The notes under the pieces: model-generated
The model's database searches: none
What the model was told of the DNA's origin: nothing
The model's input: only the letters and a program-made list of their open reading frames with translations
Shown: piece by piece, positions 9,161 to 16,765 of the stretch
Layout of the letters: every line of letters begins with the position of its first letter
Position numbering within the stretch: the stretch's first letter is position 1
NCBI GenBank assembly: GCA_963777625.1
Contig: CAVZRO010000011.1
Location: 1 to 64,000, forward strand
Source: DATDIC01 sp963777625
Lineage (GTDB): Bacteria > Pseudomonadota > Alphaproteobacteria > Acetobacterales > Acetobacteraceae
Direction of reading: 5' to 3'
Length of the DNA stretch: 64,000 nt
Translations under genes and position numbers: made by a program

Positions 9161-9179
9161 CCTTCGGTTCCTCCGAAGG
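9161..9179. promoter_or_regulatory. Candidate LysR-box (inverted repeat)
   Basis: ccttcgg-ttcct-ccgaagg forms a perfect 7-bp inverted repeat containing T-N11-A (9164-9176), the classical LysR binding pattern. It sits in the spacer between the divergent LysR and TSUP genes, 10 bp upstream of the regulator start. Confidence 0.55.
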
Positions 9180-9234
9180 ATAGCATCGTCAAACGCCAAT
9201 TGTGCCCGACCGCGCTCCTGTGCAGCCTCAACCC

Positions 9235-9993
9235 ATGCCAACTCTTCTGCCCCTGTTCGCCGCCGGACTGCTTGCCGGCGCCATGAATGCGCTGGCGGGT
9301 GGCGGCTCGTTCGTCACCCTGCCGGCGATGATCGCGGCCGGCCTGCCTTCGGTGGTGGCGAATGCCTCCAGCACGGTCGCGCTCTGGCCCGGCGGCGCGG
9401 CGAGCGCCTGGACCTATCACGAGCGCCTGGCCCCGATCTGCGACGTGCCGGCCAAGGCGATGGTGGCGGCGACTCTGGTGGGCGGGCTGCTCGGCAGCCT
9501 GCTGCTGCTGTGGACGCCATCCTCGGATTTCGACGTGATCCTGCCCTGGCTGCTGCTGCTGGCGACGCTGGCGCTGGCGTTCGGGCGCCGCATCGGCACC
9601 GCGATGCGCGGGCGATTCCTCGTCGGCGCCGGCCCGATCCTGGTCGTGCAGTTCGTGCTCGGCATCTATGGCGGCTATTTCGGCGGCGCGATCGGGCTGA
9701 TGATGGTGGCGACCTGGTCGCTGCTGGGCGAACGCGACATCAAGCGCCTGAACGGTCCCCGCACGCTGCTGGTCAGCGTCGCCAACTCGGCGGCGGTGGT
9801 CACGTTCATCATCGCCGGAGCGGTGCGATGGCGGCAGACGCTGCTGGTGCTGGCGGGCGGCCTGCTCGGCGGCGTCGTGGGCGCGCGGCTCGGACGCATC
9901 GCCCCGCCCGGCGTGACGCGGGTGCTGACGCTGTGCTGGACCGCCGCCATCACCTGCGCGTTCTTCCTGCGAGCCTACGTGTGGACACGCTGA
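9235..9993 (+). CDS. TSUP (TauE/SafE) family membrane exporter
   Basis: A 252-residue integral membrane protein of the TSUP family, which moves sulfite, sulfonates or other organic anions across the inner membrane. The first repeat reads LLPLFAAGLLAGAMNALAGG, with the family GGG motif (LAGGGSFVTLPAM) and ASSTVALWPGG. The second repeat has GIYGGYFGGAIGLMMVATW and LGRIAPPGVTR. Eight hydrophobic segments can be counted. ATG 9235 is preferred over the GTG at 9202 because it begins directly at the first helix. It is divergent from a LysR gene, suggesting substrate-induced expression. The substrate cannot be told from sequence. Confidence 0.82.
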   Translation: MPTLLPLFAAGLLAGAMNALAGGGSFVTLPAMIAAGLPSVVANASSTVALWPGGAASAWTYHERLAPICDVPAKAMVAATLVGGLLGSLLLLWTPSSDFDVILPWLLLLATLALAFGRRIGTAMRGRFLVGAGPILVVQFVLGIYGGYFGGAIGLMMVATWSLLGERDIKRLNGPRTLLVSVANSAAVVTFIIAGAVRWRQTLLVLAGGLLGGVVGARLGRIAPPGVTRVLTLCWTAAITCAFFLRAYVWTR

Positions 9994-9997
9994 TCAA

Positions 9998-10245
9998 GCA
10001 CGGGGCTCCGCCCCATACCCCGCCAGGGGCGCAGCCCCTGAACCCCGGCAAAGGCTGTGCCTTTGCAATCCATCCGTTTGGGTTGGGTGTGGGGGTGGGT
10101 GCCTACACGTCTCTCACCAACAGCACCGTAGGCACCCACCCCCACACCCAACCTAAGTGAAGGGTCCCAAGGGCAATGCCCTTGGCGGGAGCCCAGAGGG
10201 CAGCGCCCTCTGGCGGGGTGCGGGGCAGGGCCCCGCGCTTCACCC
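9998..10245. repeat. Composite palindromic repeat, copy B
   Basis: This is the reverse-complement counterpart of the element at 4231-4437, with the same modules in the same order: gccccgc hairpins, ccaagggc/gcccttgg, the long gggttgggtgtggggg / ccccacacccaacc pair, gcaaaggc/gcctttgc and ccaggggc/gcccctg. It has one extra hairpin (cagagggc/gccctctg). It lies between the TSUP gene and mltB. Short open frames across it are artefacts of the repeat. Confidence 0.8.
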
Positions 10246-10285
10246 GATTGCGACTCTCCCCGCGAACGTGCCACACACCGCCTTC

Positions 10286-11251
10286 ATGATTCCCCGTCGC
10301 CCGCTGCTCGCCGCGATTCCCGCCCTGCTCGCCACCCCTGCCCTGGCTCAGCCCGGCAGCTTCGGCGCATTCCTGAGTGGCATCCGCGCCGACGCCCGCC
10401 GTGCCGGCATCTCGGCCGTAACGCTCGACCGCGCGTTCGCCGGGGTGCAGCCGAACGCCAAGGTGATCGAACGCGAGCACCACCAGCCCGAATTCACCCT
10501 CACCTGGGCGCAGTACCGCGACCTGCTGATCACCGACAAACGCATCACCGCCGGCCGCGCCGCCTTCCAGCGCAACCAGCCGCTGTTCCAGCGGGTGCAG
10601 CAACAGTACGGTGTCTCGCCCTCCGTCATTCTTGGCATCTGGGGCCTCGAATCCAGCTTCGGCACCCAGACCGGCGATTTCCACGTCGTCGAGGCACTCG
10701 CCACGCTTGCCTGGAGCAGCGGGCGTTCGGCCTTCTTCCGCTCCGAACTGATCGCCGCCCTGCGCATCCTGGACCATGGCGATATCACCCCATCGCGCAT
10801 GACCGGCTCCTATGCCGGGGCGATGGGCCAGCCGCAGTTCATGCCCAGCTCCTATCTGCGCTACGCGGTCGATTTCGAGGGCAACGGCCGGCGCGACATC
10901 TGGTCCAGCACGCCCGACGTGCTCGCCTCCATCGCCAACTACCTCGCGGCCAGCGGCTGGCAGGCCGGGGGCACCTGGGGACAGTCGGTAACCCTGCCCG
11001 CCGGCTTCAATGCCGCTGACACCGGCCGCGACAATCGCCGCCCTCTGGCCGATTGGCTGCGCCTCGGCGTCCGCCCGATCAGCGGCAGGCTGCGCGCCCA
11101 ACCCGATCAGCGCGCCGCCGTGCTGCTGCCGGACGGGTCCGGCGGCGACGCTTTCCTTGCGTACGGTAACTTCGCCGCGATCCGCCGCTACAACCCGTCC
11201 GACTTCTACGCCCTGGCGGTCGGCCTGATCGGGGACGACATCCTGGCGTGA
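10286..11251 (+). CDS. mltB: Lytic murein transglycosylase (MltB family)
   Basis: A 321-residue periplasmic enzyme that cleaves the MurNAc-GlcNAc bond of peptidoglycan with formation of 1,6-anhydromuropeptides. The start at 10286 gives a signal peptide (MIPRRPLLAAIPALLATPAL, cleaved after LAQ). The SLT-type catalytic core shows GIWGLESSFGTQTG with the catalytic Glu, then SYAGAMGQPQFMPSSYLRYA and EGNGRRDIWSSTPDVLASIA, all diagnostic of MltB. No Cys lipobox is present, so it is probably soluble, unlike E. coli MltB. Its stop overlaps the GTG of rlpA. The order mltB-rlpA-dacA-tmk is a conserved alphaproteobacterial cluster. Confidence 0.9.
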   Translation: MIPRRPLLAAIPALLATPALAQPGSFGAFLSGIRADARRAGISAVTLDRAFAGVQPNAKVIEREHHQPEFTLTWAQYRDLLITDKRITAGRAAFQRNQPLFQRVQQQYGVSPSVILGIWGLESSFGTQTGDFHVVEALATLAWSSGRSAFFRSELIAALRILDHGDITPSRMTGSYAGAMGQPQFMPSSYLRYAVDFEGNGRRDIWSSTPDVLASIANYLAASGWQAGGTWGQSVTLPAGFNAADTGRDNRRPLADWLRLGVRPISGRLRAQPDQRAAVLLPDGSGGDAFLAYGNFAAIRRYNPSDFYALAVGLIGDDILA

Positions 11252-12120
11252 TCCGGCTGCTGGCGACTCTCTGCGCGCTGCTGCCGGCTGCCTGCACGCA
11301 CCCGCCGGCAGCCGTTCCCCACCCGCATTATGTGCTCGGCGCGCCGTACCAGGCCGGCGGCGTCTGGCAGTACCCAAAGGAAAGCTACGACGCTGTCCAG
11401 ACCGGCCTGGCGGCCATCTACCAGGGACCACATGCCGCGCTCACCAGCGACGGCGAAACATTTGACCAGACCGCGCTCGCCGCCGCCCACCCCACCCTGC
11501 AACTGCCGGCAATCGCCCGCCTCACCAACCTGGAAAACGGCCGCCAACTGCTGGTTCGCATCAACGACCGTGGGCCCGATACGCCGCACCGGCTGCTGCT
11601 GGTCACGACCCGCACGGCGCAACTGCTGGAGTTTCCGCCGTCCGGCGTCGCCCGGGTGCGGCTGGAGGTGATGCCGTCGGCGAGTCACGCCGCGGCGGAC
11701 CCGCTGCCCGATGCGCCCAGCCTGCCGATCGTCGCTGCGCCCCAAACGGCCGTGCAGGAGCTTCCCCTCGGCCCGCCGGGCGGTCCCACCACCAACAGCA
11801 CATGGCACGCGCCCATCCGACCGCCGCAAGTCCAGCCGATCGCGCCGCCGCCGCCGCGCCTGCCGGAAATCGTTACACAAACCGTTGCAGCCTCCGGCAC
11901 GTTGTGGGTGGAACTCGCCGCTTTCCAGGCCTATCGCTATGCCGCCATCGAGCGCGCGCGTCTGGCCAGCTTGAACCCGGAGATCGTCGCCGCCGAGCAG
12001 AACGGCCAGCAGGAATTTCGTGTCCGACTCGGGCCATTCGCAACGATTGCGGAGGCGGATGCGGCGCTGAACCAGGCGATCAACGCCGGCGTACCCGACC
12101 CGCATATCGTCGTTGATTGA
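11248..12120 (+). CDS. rlpA: RlpA-like septal ring lipoprotein with SPOR domain
   Basis: A 290-residue lipoprotein. The GTG start overlaps the mltB stop, and the signal ends in the lipobox LPAAC. The double-psi beta-barrel domain is recognisable (GLAAIYQGPHAALTSDGETF, DQTALAAAHPTLQLPAIARL, NDRGPD), followed by a Pro-rich linker and a C-terminal SPOR domain (WVELAAFQAYRYAAIERARL, then QQEFRVRLGPFATIAEADAA). SPOR domains bind denuded septal glycan, so action at the division site is expected. The SPOR segment contains a 26-bp sequence repeated exactly at 16740-16765. Downstream of that repeat, the present 3' end and the sequence at 16766-16850 are diverged versions of the same SPOR tail, which marks an insertion point. 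Confidence 0.88.
   Translation: MIRLLATLCALLPAACTHPPAAVPHPHYVLGAPYQAGGVWQYPKESYDAVQTGLAAIYQGPHAALTSDGETFDQTALAAAHPTLQLPAIARLTNLENGRQLLVRINDRGPDTPHRLLLVTTRTAQLLEFPPSGVARVRLEVMPSASHAAADPLPDAPSLPIVAAPQTAVQELPLGPPGGPTTNSTWHAPIRPPQVQPIAPPPPRLPEIVTQTVAASGTLWVELAAFQAYRYAAIERARLASLNPEIVAAEQNGQQEFRVRLGPFATIAEADAALNQAINAGVPDPHIVVD
12009..12034 (+). repeat. 26-bp direct repeat, left copy (in rlpA)
   Basis: gc followed by aggaatttcgtgtccgactc and gggc, lying inside the SPOR domain of rlpA (residues QEFRVRLG). It is identical to 16740-16765 and is a candidate left attachment site or recombination endpoint of the island. Confidence 0.75.
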
Positions 12121-12129
12121 TCACCCGCG

Positions 12130-12297
12130 CTACGCATGCAGACGCATTGCCGGCACGACTTCATGTTCCACGTGATACGGCACCGCCCCCGTTAGGACGG
12201 CATCAAGATTACGGATACCCACGGGGCGGCGTATCCGGCGGTAATGAGCGATCAGATCGCGGACCTGACGGCGAGCCTCCGGCGTGTAGTCGGTCAA
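12130..12297 (-). pseudogene. RelE/ParE-type toxin fragment
   Basis: The reverse strand encodes about 55 residues beginning LTDYTPEARRQVRDLIAHYR, then RIRRPVGIRNLDAVLTGAV. This is the typical first helical hairpin of RelE/ParE toxins. A TTG at 12297 overlaps the antitoxin-like stop (TTGA), the usual coupling of such pairs. After LTGAV the family similarity ends and a stop follows at 12130-12132, so the catalytic C-terminal half (normally 35-40 more residues) is missing. It is truncated against the rlpA stop codon, which suggests it was cut when the left junction formed. Confidence 0.45.
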
Positions 12298-12485
12298 CGG
12301 CAGGGTAGACGCGGGGACGTCGGCTCGTCGGATTTCGCCAACTCGGCTTCCAGTTCGGCGATGGCTTGGCGCAGCTCGTCATGCACGGCACCGCTGGGCG
12401 CCAGCTCGCCACCAGCAAGCTCGGCTTCGCTGCGGGCGAGAGCCTCCCTGCAATGATCTGGAGCATTGATGTGGCCCTGGTCCAT
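12294..12485 (-). CDS. Antitoxin-like small protein
   Basis: A 63-residue frame starting ATG 12483-12485 (MDQGHINAPDHCREALARSE), then AELAGGELAPSGAVHDELRQ and AIAELEAELAKSDEP. The short length, the acidic C-terminal helix and the overlap with a RelE/ParE-like frame fit a type II antitoxin, but no DNA-binding domain is clear. It is judged mainly on context; with the toxin truncated, the pair is probably non-functional. Confidence 0.35.
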   Translation of the reverse strand: MDQGHINAPDHCREALARSEAELAGGELAPSGAVHDELRQAIAELEAELAKSDEPTSPRLPCR

Positions 12486-12707
12486 CAACCTATCTTGAGC
12501 CGTCCTCACCACGATTTCCAGGCGTTTCTGGGCGCAACAGCAGCAACGCTAGGGTGGACGCAGGTTCCACTCACGCTGGGTTCTCTCTCCCGGAGGCGCA
12601 TTGCTTGGGGGTGGCGCATAATCGGGACAGAAACCTCTCACCCTGGTTGCTGACCTATGCAATATCTCCGGTCGCGCGGAGAGCAGGTAAGGAAATCGGG
12701 GATCGCG

Positions 12708-13058
12708 ATGTCTGGATGGTCTGATGGCCGGCTACGCCTAGCGGCGTATTTGACGGGATTACGCAGCGAACTGAGCAGGGCCCGCACTGAAGCCGGCGGG
12801 GACGATCTCAAGTTTGACGTCGATGCGACCACGCTCGAGGTCGATATTGCGTATTCGCTCGCGCGATCCGAGGCGCCGGAATTTTGGGTGCTTGCGCCGG
12901 CACTGCAGGAGGCGAAGGACGAACCGGGATCCGCCTACCGAGACAGGCAGCGCCTCACCGTGCGACTAACGCCGCGACCGGACGCCGTGTCGGGTGGTGA
13001 CACGTCCGAACTAGTCCGGGCGACCTTGCCGCGCCCGTCTTCGCCGAAAGGTCAATAA
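12708..13058 (+). CDS. Trypco2 (trypsin-co-occurring domain 2) protein
   Basis: A 116-residue protein from ATG 12708, preceded by gggga; an upstream ATG at 12657 would add 17 residues. The sequence RLRLAAYLTGLRSELSRART followed by DDLKFDVDATTLEVDIAYSL, EAPEFWVLAPA and RQRLTVRLTPR fits the pattern of the trypco2 domain: an N-terminal helix with LRxEL, an F-x-V-x-x-x-x-L-E strand, a WV strand and a closing L-x-L-P strand. That domain is known from predicted bacterial NTP-dependent conflict systems, usually beside trypsin-like peptidases or effector modules. No peptidase is visible in this island. The role is inferred as an adaptor in a defence or conflict cassette together with the next three genes. 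Confidence 0.65.
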   Translation: MSGWSDGRLRLAAYLTGLRSELSRARTEAGGDDLKFDVDATTLEVDIAYSLARSEAPEFWVLAPALQEAKDEPGSAYRDRQRLTVRLTPRPDAVSGGDTSELVRATLPRPSSPKGQ

Positions 13059-13217
13059 GATGGAACAGCAGCGAAAGAGCCCCGACCTCATTGGTATCTG
13101 CCGCAGAGCGGACCGCGGTCCTCTGAGCAGATGTTCAGTGGATCGGCAGCATGCACCAGCACCCATCTGCTTCACCATCACCCCCGCTTCCATCCTCGCT
13201 CGCGGGAGCGCTTCGCG

Positions 13218-13535
13218 ATGGATGTGCTGAAACTTGGAGAGCCCAACGACTTTTGGAATTCGCCGGCCTATTCGGTCAAAGTGCGTGGGCTGCGATACCT
13301 CTGGGGATCGGCCGGGCTCATCCAAAATCTAAAATTCGAAAAGCCGTTCATCCTCCACGTCGCGAACGATCGCGCGGGGGAGCCGGTCACGATCGGAACG
13401 CGGGTTGCGGCCGGAGCCAAAACGGACTTGGGGACGCTTCAGCCGGGCGAATGCCTGTCAGTCTCGGTGAACGACATTTCGGGCGTCTACGCCGACTGCG
13501 CTCTCGATTCAATCGTGCACTGTTTGATCTACTGA
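13218..13535 (+). CDS. Small hypothetical protein of the island
   Basis: A 105-residue protein that I do not recognise, starting MDVLKLGEPNDFWNSPAYSV at 13218. It is mostly beta-strand-like, with WGSAGLIQNLKFEKPFILHV, GEPVTIGTRVAAGAKTDLGT and LQPGECLSVSVNDISGVYAD, and ends in a short Cys-containing tail (DCALDSIVHCLIY). There is no signal peptide or membrane helix. The pattern of short strands with Gly/Pro turns suggests a small barrel or sandwich. It lies between the trypco2 gene and the larger island genes on the same strand, with a 27-bp gap to the next start, so co-expression is likely. Confidence 0.5.
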   Translation: MDVLKLGEPNDFWNSPAYSVKVRGLRYLWGSAGLIQNLKFEKPFILHVANDRAGEPVTIGTRVAAGAKTDLGTLQPGECLSVSVNDISGVYADCALDSIVHCLIY

Positions 13536-13561
13536 GAAGTCGCGCCTGAGGGGAACATCCA

Positions 13562-14878
13562 ATGGGCACTGCAAACGTTATCTCCATGGTCGCGCGGCCG
13601 GTGCACGGGTCTTACCTTTGCTTCGAAATTGGCGGCATTCTGAACACTTGCGATGTCCATTTGGGCGGCATCGTGAAAGCCATTCCGTACGCCAAGCTTG
13701 CCGACATCGTGAAGACATCAGGAACGACCACCGGGGATCCTTCTCGCCTCGTCGGCGATGCAAACGGCGTTCTAAATATCGTTCAGCCGTTCTCGGTGGC
13801 CTCACTTCGAAACGAGGATAGGAAGGCTTCGGTGGATAGCGCTGTCAATTCTCGACAGAATATCTACTTCTCGAAGTATGCGAATGCTGGCTTCGTGATT
13901 TCAACGATCCGGGCATATTACGACAAAACGTCGCCAGCCTCGAATCCCAACCTGCTCGATCGTCTAAGCGACCTCGCGAACCAACAACTGGTGGAACTGG
14001 GCGAGGCTTACAGGACGGACGATCGAACAGGCGTTGTGAAATCGACAAGCAGCAGCATTGAGTCACGAACCCGAGGTAGTGGCGGTTCTAACCGTGCCAG
14101 CAAATTCTACCAGGAGAGCGTGGGCCTACAGGTTGGGCGCGGAACGAAGCTTCCTCACGTCCCGCCAATCCCGTGGGAGGGATACCCGGACCACATATGG
14201 AACGGATATGAGTCACGTCGCTTCACTGCACCTGGCACCACCGGCACGGCGGTGACGACGGGAGTCAATTTTGAAGAATCCAAGAACAGCAGCAATGCTT
14301 CCGGAACGCAGTCCGCAACACATGTCGACTACGAATACCGAACCCCTTACCTGGAAGCGCAAGCGCGCAGTCTCCGTGCTCACATAAGCCTGGCAAATCA
14401 GAAATTTGAAGCATACATGTTCTCGCAGAACGTACCTTATTTGGAACGAATATTTGCAAACGAACTTAAATCGATAGATAATGATGTCTACCAGCTTCAA
14501 ATCGCGTTGTTGCGGTCGTTTCTTATCTCGCCGATTGAAGGCGTTGTAACCGGTGTCTACAAAAGTCCGGGCGAGGCGGTGAACGCCGGCGAACCCGTGA
14601 TCCGAGTCGAAGATAACGGCCTCGTCCATCTGTTGGCCAACCTTGCACACATCGGCCCGATCCAGATTGGAGCAACCGCGACCGTGACGACGACGTTGGC
14701 GGGCGCCGGGAATCCAACAACATCCATGAATGGGATCGTCGTTTCTGCGCGGGGGCTGGATAGCGGCACGCGGTGGGAAGTCGTCATAAAAGCCGATAAC
14801 GTCGATGGTGGTGGAGACTACATCCTTCCACTTGGCTACGTGTTTGACCCGGAATACACGGACATTTCCATAGCATAG
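13562..14878 (+). CDS. Unknown island protein with HlyD-like biotinyl-lipoyl domain
   Basis: A 438-residue protein; ATG 13562 follows gaggggaac. The N-terminal 45 residues form strands (MVARPVHGSYLCFEIGGILN). A polar middle with many Ser/Thr residues covers 110-260. A helical stretch follows (RSLRAHISLANQKFEAYMFS, then IDNDVYQLQIALLRS), and at about 325-360 comes a half-motif typical of membrane-fusion proteins: LISPIEGVVTGVYKSPGEAV, NAGEPVIRVED. A beta-barrel-like tail ends the protein. In secretion adaptors this hairpin-plus-lipoyl order is standard, yet no transmembrane helix or signal peptide is present here. A cytoplasmic or phage-like structural reuse of the fold is possible. I could not assign a function; context points to the trypco2 cassette. 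Confidence 0.55.
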   Translation: MGTANVISMVARPVHGSYLCFEIGGILNTCDVHLGGIVKAIPYAKLADIVKTSGTTTGDPSRLVGDANGVLNIVQPFSVASLRNEDRKASVDSAVNSRQNIYFSKYANAGFVISTIRAYYDKTSPASNPNLLDRLSDLANQQLVELGEAYRTDDRTGVVKSTSSSIESRTRGSGGSNRASKFYQESVGLQVGRGTKLPHVPPIPWEGYPDHIWNGYESRRFTAPGTTGTAVTTGVNFEESKNSSNASGTQSATHVDYEYRTPYLEAQARSLRAHISLANQKFEAYMFSQNVPYLERIFANELKSIDNDVYQLQIALLRSFLISPIEGVVTGVYKSPGEAVNAGEPVIRVEDNGLVHLLANLAHIGPIQIGATATVTTTLAGAGNPTTSMNGIVVSARGLDSGTRWEVVIKADNVDGGGDYILPLGYVFDPEYTDISIA

Positions 14879-14954
14879 TTAATTTTAAGAATTAGGAATG
14901 ATCGGAGCTGCTTGGTACCGCCCGTAGAAAAGCGTTCGACACAAGGAGAGTTTC

Positions 14955-16622
14955 ATGTGTCCCGATGAAGGCGATGGCGGGAGTGGTGGCGGCGGCGGCG
15001 GCAGTAGCACACCCGGAGACTTCGGCGGCGGCGACATCGGCGCCATTCTTGCCTATTTGAACCATCAGAGTTTTGGCACAGACGGGGACTACACCGGCAA
15101 CGCCGGCTTCGGTGGCGACAACACCGGCCCCGTTGGCTCCGAGGCGCCAGAAAAGGACGCGGATCTCCCAGCCGCGCTGATCGACGCCCTCATGGCGCCA
15201 CCACCGGAAATGCGCGGCAGATCGCAGATGCGGGACGCCCAGAGCGCCCGATCTTGGGCGATCGAGCCGTACGGTGGCATCGGCGGACGGGGTCTTTTCG
15301 CTTTCGTCGGCAAAGAGGTCGATGCCTTTTCCGGCCTGCCCTTTGGCCTGGACAATCCCGATCCCTTCACCGGTTTCCCTGCCTCTGACCCGTTCGTCGA
15401 CGAATGGTCGGCTCGTGCGAGAAACGTGACGGCGCCGTTCGCGGCCCTTCGGCAAACCAACCTGCTGTCGTCGCCTGACCTGCTGGCCGCCAACGATGTG
15501 ACCGCTTGCGATCCCAACCGGACGTCATGCCTGCCGGAGCTGAAGAGCGACGCCAATCAATCCAGCCTCGCAACTTCGATCCAGGCCGAGATGGACGAAA
15601 GCTATGTCGCGATCCAGGCCTTCATGGAGGGCAGGCCGAAGATCGTCGGTAATACCGAAGTCGACATGCAGAAGATAGCCTCGACCGCCGCGCAGGCGGC
15701 GCGCAGCGACGAATACAAGCTCGGATTCAGCCTCAGCCAGTTGCGCGACCATCCGCTCGAAATTCGACACTCCGCTGTTCTCACCGGCCTGGGGCACATG
15801 GCCTGGGGCGGCGTCATGATGACGGCCTCCGGTTTCATCATTTACGGCTCCGGCGGCCTCGCCCTCCCGCTGGCTGGCGCAACAGGATTCGCCGCGGGCG
15901 CCGGCGAGGCCGCCTCGGGTTTCGCATTGGCCATCAGTGGCGCGGACAGTACCGAAACGGTCCGAATGAGCGGCCAGCTCGACTATGTCTTTGCGCTGAC
16001 ATCGTCGCCCGCCTCCCTGGTATTCGGAACCACCGGACTCGTCCTGAGCGGCGGGGACGTCGACATATCCCATCGGTTTGCCCTCGCCGGCGGCATTGCG
16101 GAAGGCATGACGGCGTTCCGGGGCGACCCTTCCAAGCTCTACTCGACCCTGCTGCCGGGCGTGGGAACCAAGGCTGAAAAAGCCGCCTCTACTCTTCTGG
16201 TCAAGGACGTGGCTGCGCTCGGCTACACGGCGCGCGGCGAAAGTGTCGGCGTGGTTGCCTCGAAGCTGAACAGAGAGTTTACGGTCGGGGATCTCCAGGC
16301 GATCGAAGCCTTCCGCGAGCAAATGGCGACCACGGGCCGACTGGATCTCGCAGGTAAGGCGGGTCATGCGGCGGGCGGAGCGGCGGAGCGCGGAGTGGAT
16401 TTCTCCAAATACAAAGGCGCTTTCCAGCAGGAGCTGAAACTGCACGGCCCCTACACACCGGTCTACAGCCTCCCGCTCGACAAAGCCTGGAACCAGAGCC
16501 TCACCTACAGCATCAAGTACCAATTGGAGACCCGCACCCTTGGTGGCGAGCAGTTGGTCCCTATTCGATCAGTCAAGCATATCTGGATCAGCCCGACCGA
16601 GGCCGTCAGGTACATACGGTAG
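14955..16622 (+). CDS. Large Gly-rich island protein with central membrane segments
   Basis: A 555-residue protein with a strong ribosome-binding site (aaggagagtttc before ATG 14955). The first 50 residues are Gly/Asp-rich (GDGGSGGGGGGSSTPGDFGG). Around residues 275-320 lie hydrophobic Gly/Ala-rich stretches (MAWGGVMMTASGFIIYGSGG, LALPLAGATGFAAGAGEAAS) that look like membrane-inserting helices. The C-terminal 150 residues are soluble and end in KHIWISPTEAVRYIR. A flexible N-terminus, an internal hydrophobic region and a distinct C-terminal domain resemble effector or polymorphic-toxin layouts, but no catalytic motif is recognised. It is the last gene of the island before the right junction. 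Confidence 0.55.
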   Translation: MCPDEGDGGSGGGGGGSSTPGDFGGGDIGAILAYLNHQSFGTDGDYTGNAGFGGDNTGPVGSEAPEKDADLPAALIDALMAPPPEMRGRSQMRDAQSARSWAIEPYGGIGGRGLFAFVGKEVDAFSGLPFGLDNPDPFTGFPASDPFVDEWSARARNVTAPFAALRQTNLLSSPDLLAANDVTACDPNRTSCLPELKSDANQSSLATSIQAEMDESYVAIQAFMEGRPKIVGNTEVDMQKIASTAAQAARSDEYKLGFSLSQLRDHPLEIRHSAVLTGLGHMAWGGVMMTASGFIIYGSGGLALPLAGATGFAAGAGEAASGFALAISGADSTETVRMSGQLDYVFALTSSPASLVFGTTGLVLSGGDVDISHRFALAGGIAEGMTAFRGDPSKLYSTLLPGVGTKAEKAASTLLVKDVAALGYTARGESVGVVASKLNREFTVGDLQAIEAFREQMATTGRLDLAGKAGHAAGGAAERGVDFSKYKGAFQQELKLHGPYTPVYSLPLDKAWNQSLTYSIKYQLETRTLGGEQLVPIRSVKHIWISPTEAVRYIR

Positions 16623-16660
16623 CCGAACACCGGCCGCGACCGCGTTAGAACGCCGCATTA

Positions 16661-16681
16661 GAGCATGAGCGCTTCATGCTC
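16661..16681. terminator. Palindrome downstream of island genes
   Basis: gagcatga-gcgct-tcatgctc: perfect 8-bp arms with a 5-base loop, 39 bp after the stop of the last island gene and 59 bp before the right 26-bp repeat. There is no T-run, so termination is only a possibility; a recombination-related site is the alternative. Confidence 0.4.
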
Positions 16682-16739
16682 TGGGTAGCTCGGGTTCCGC
16701 CGAGTCCCCCCGCCGGCTCGCAGCTTGGAGCAGCCCTGC

Positions 16740-16765
16740 GCAGGAATTTCGTGTCCGACTCGGGC
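16740..16765 (+). repeat. 26-bp direct repeat, right copy
   Basis: Identical to 12009-12034 within rlpA. It directly precedes the diverged remnant of an rlpA 3' end and lies 121 bp upstream of dacA. Candidate right attachment site or duplication endpoint. Confidence 0.75.

Larger units (their letters stand above)
12009..16765 (+). mobile_element. Putative genomic island inserted at the rlpA 3' end
   Basis: A 26-bp exact direct repeat (core caggaatttcgtgtccgact) bounds 4.7 kb that separates rlpA from dacA, two genes normally adjacent. Right of the second repeat, diverged sequence still encodes a SPOR-like tail in one frame (KPVAQAVLDQATGAGVTEAP), as if the element had supplied rlpA with a substitute 3' end. 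The cargo is a decayed toxin-antitoxin pair, a trypco2 protein, two unknown proteins and a Gly-rich protein. The cargo from about 12.6 to 14.9 kb is visibly less GC-rich than its flanks. Stretches 12486-12707 and 13059-13217 hold nothing recognised. No integrase or transposase is seen inside, so the transfer mechanism is unknown. Confidence 0.6.

Noticed and set aside
9998..10285. Upstream extension of the MltB frame and an apparent minus-strand gene across the repeat
   Set aside because: Translation of palindromic repeat DNA; the real protein starts with a signal peptide at 10286.
14892..16523. Minus-strand frames opposite the Gly-rich island protein
   Set aside because: No ribosome-binding site and translation without family-like features; the plus-strand gene has a strong aaggagag.
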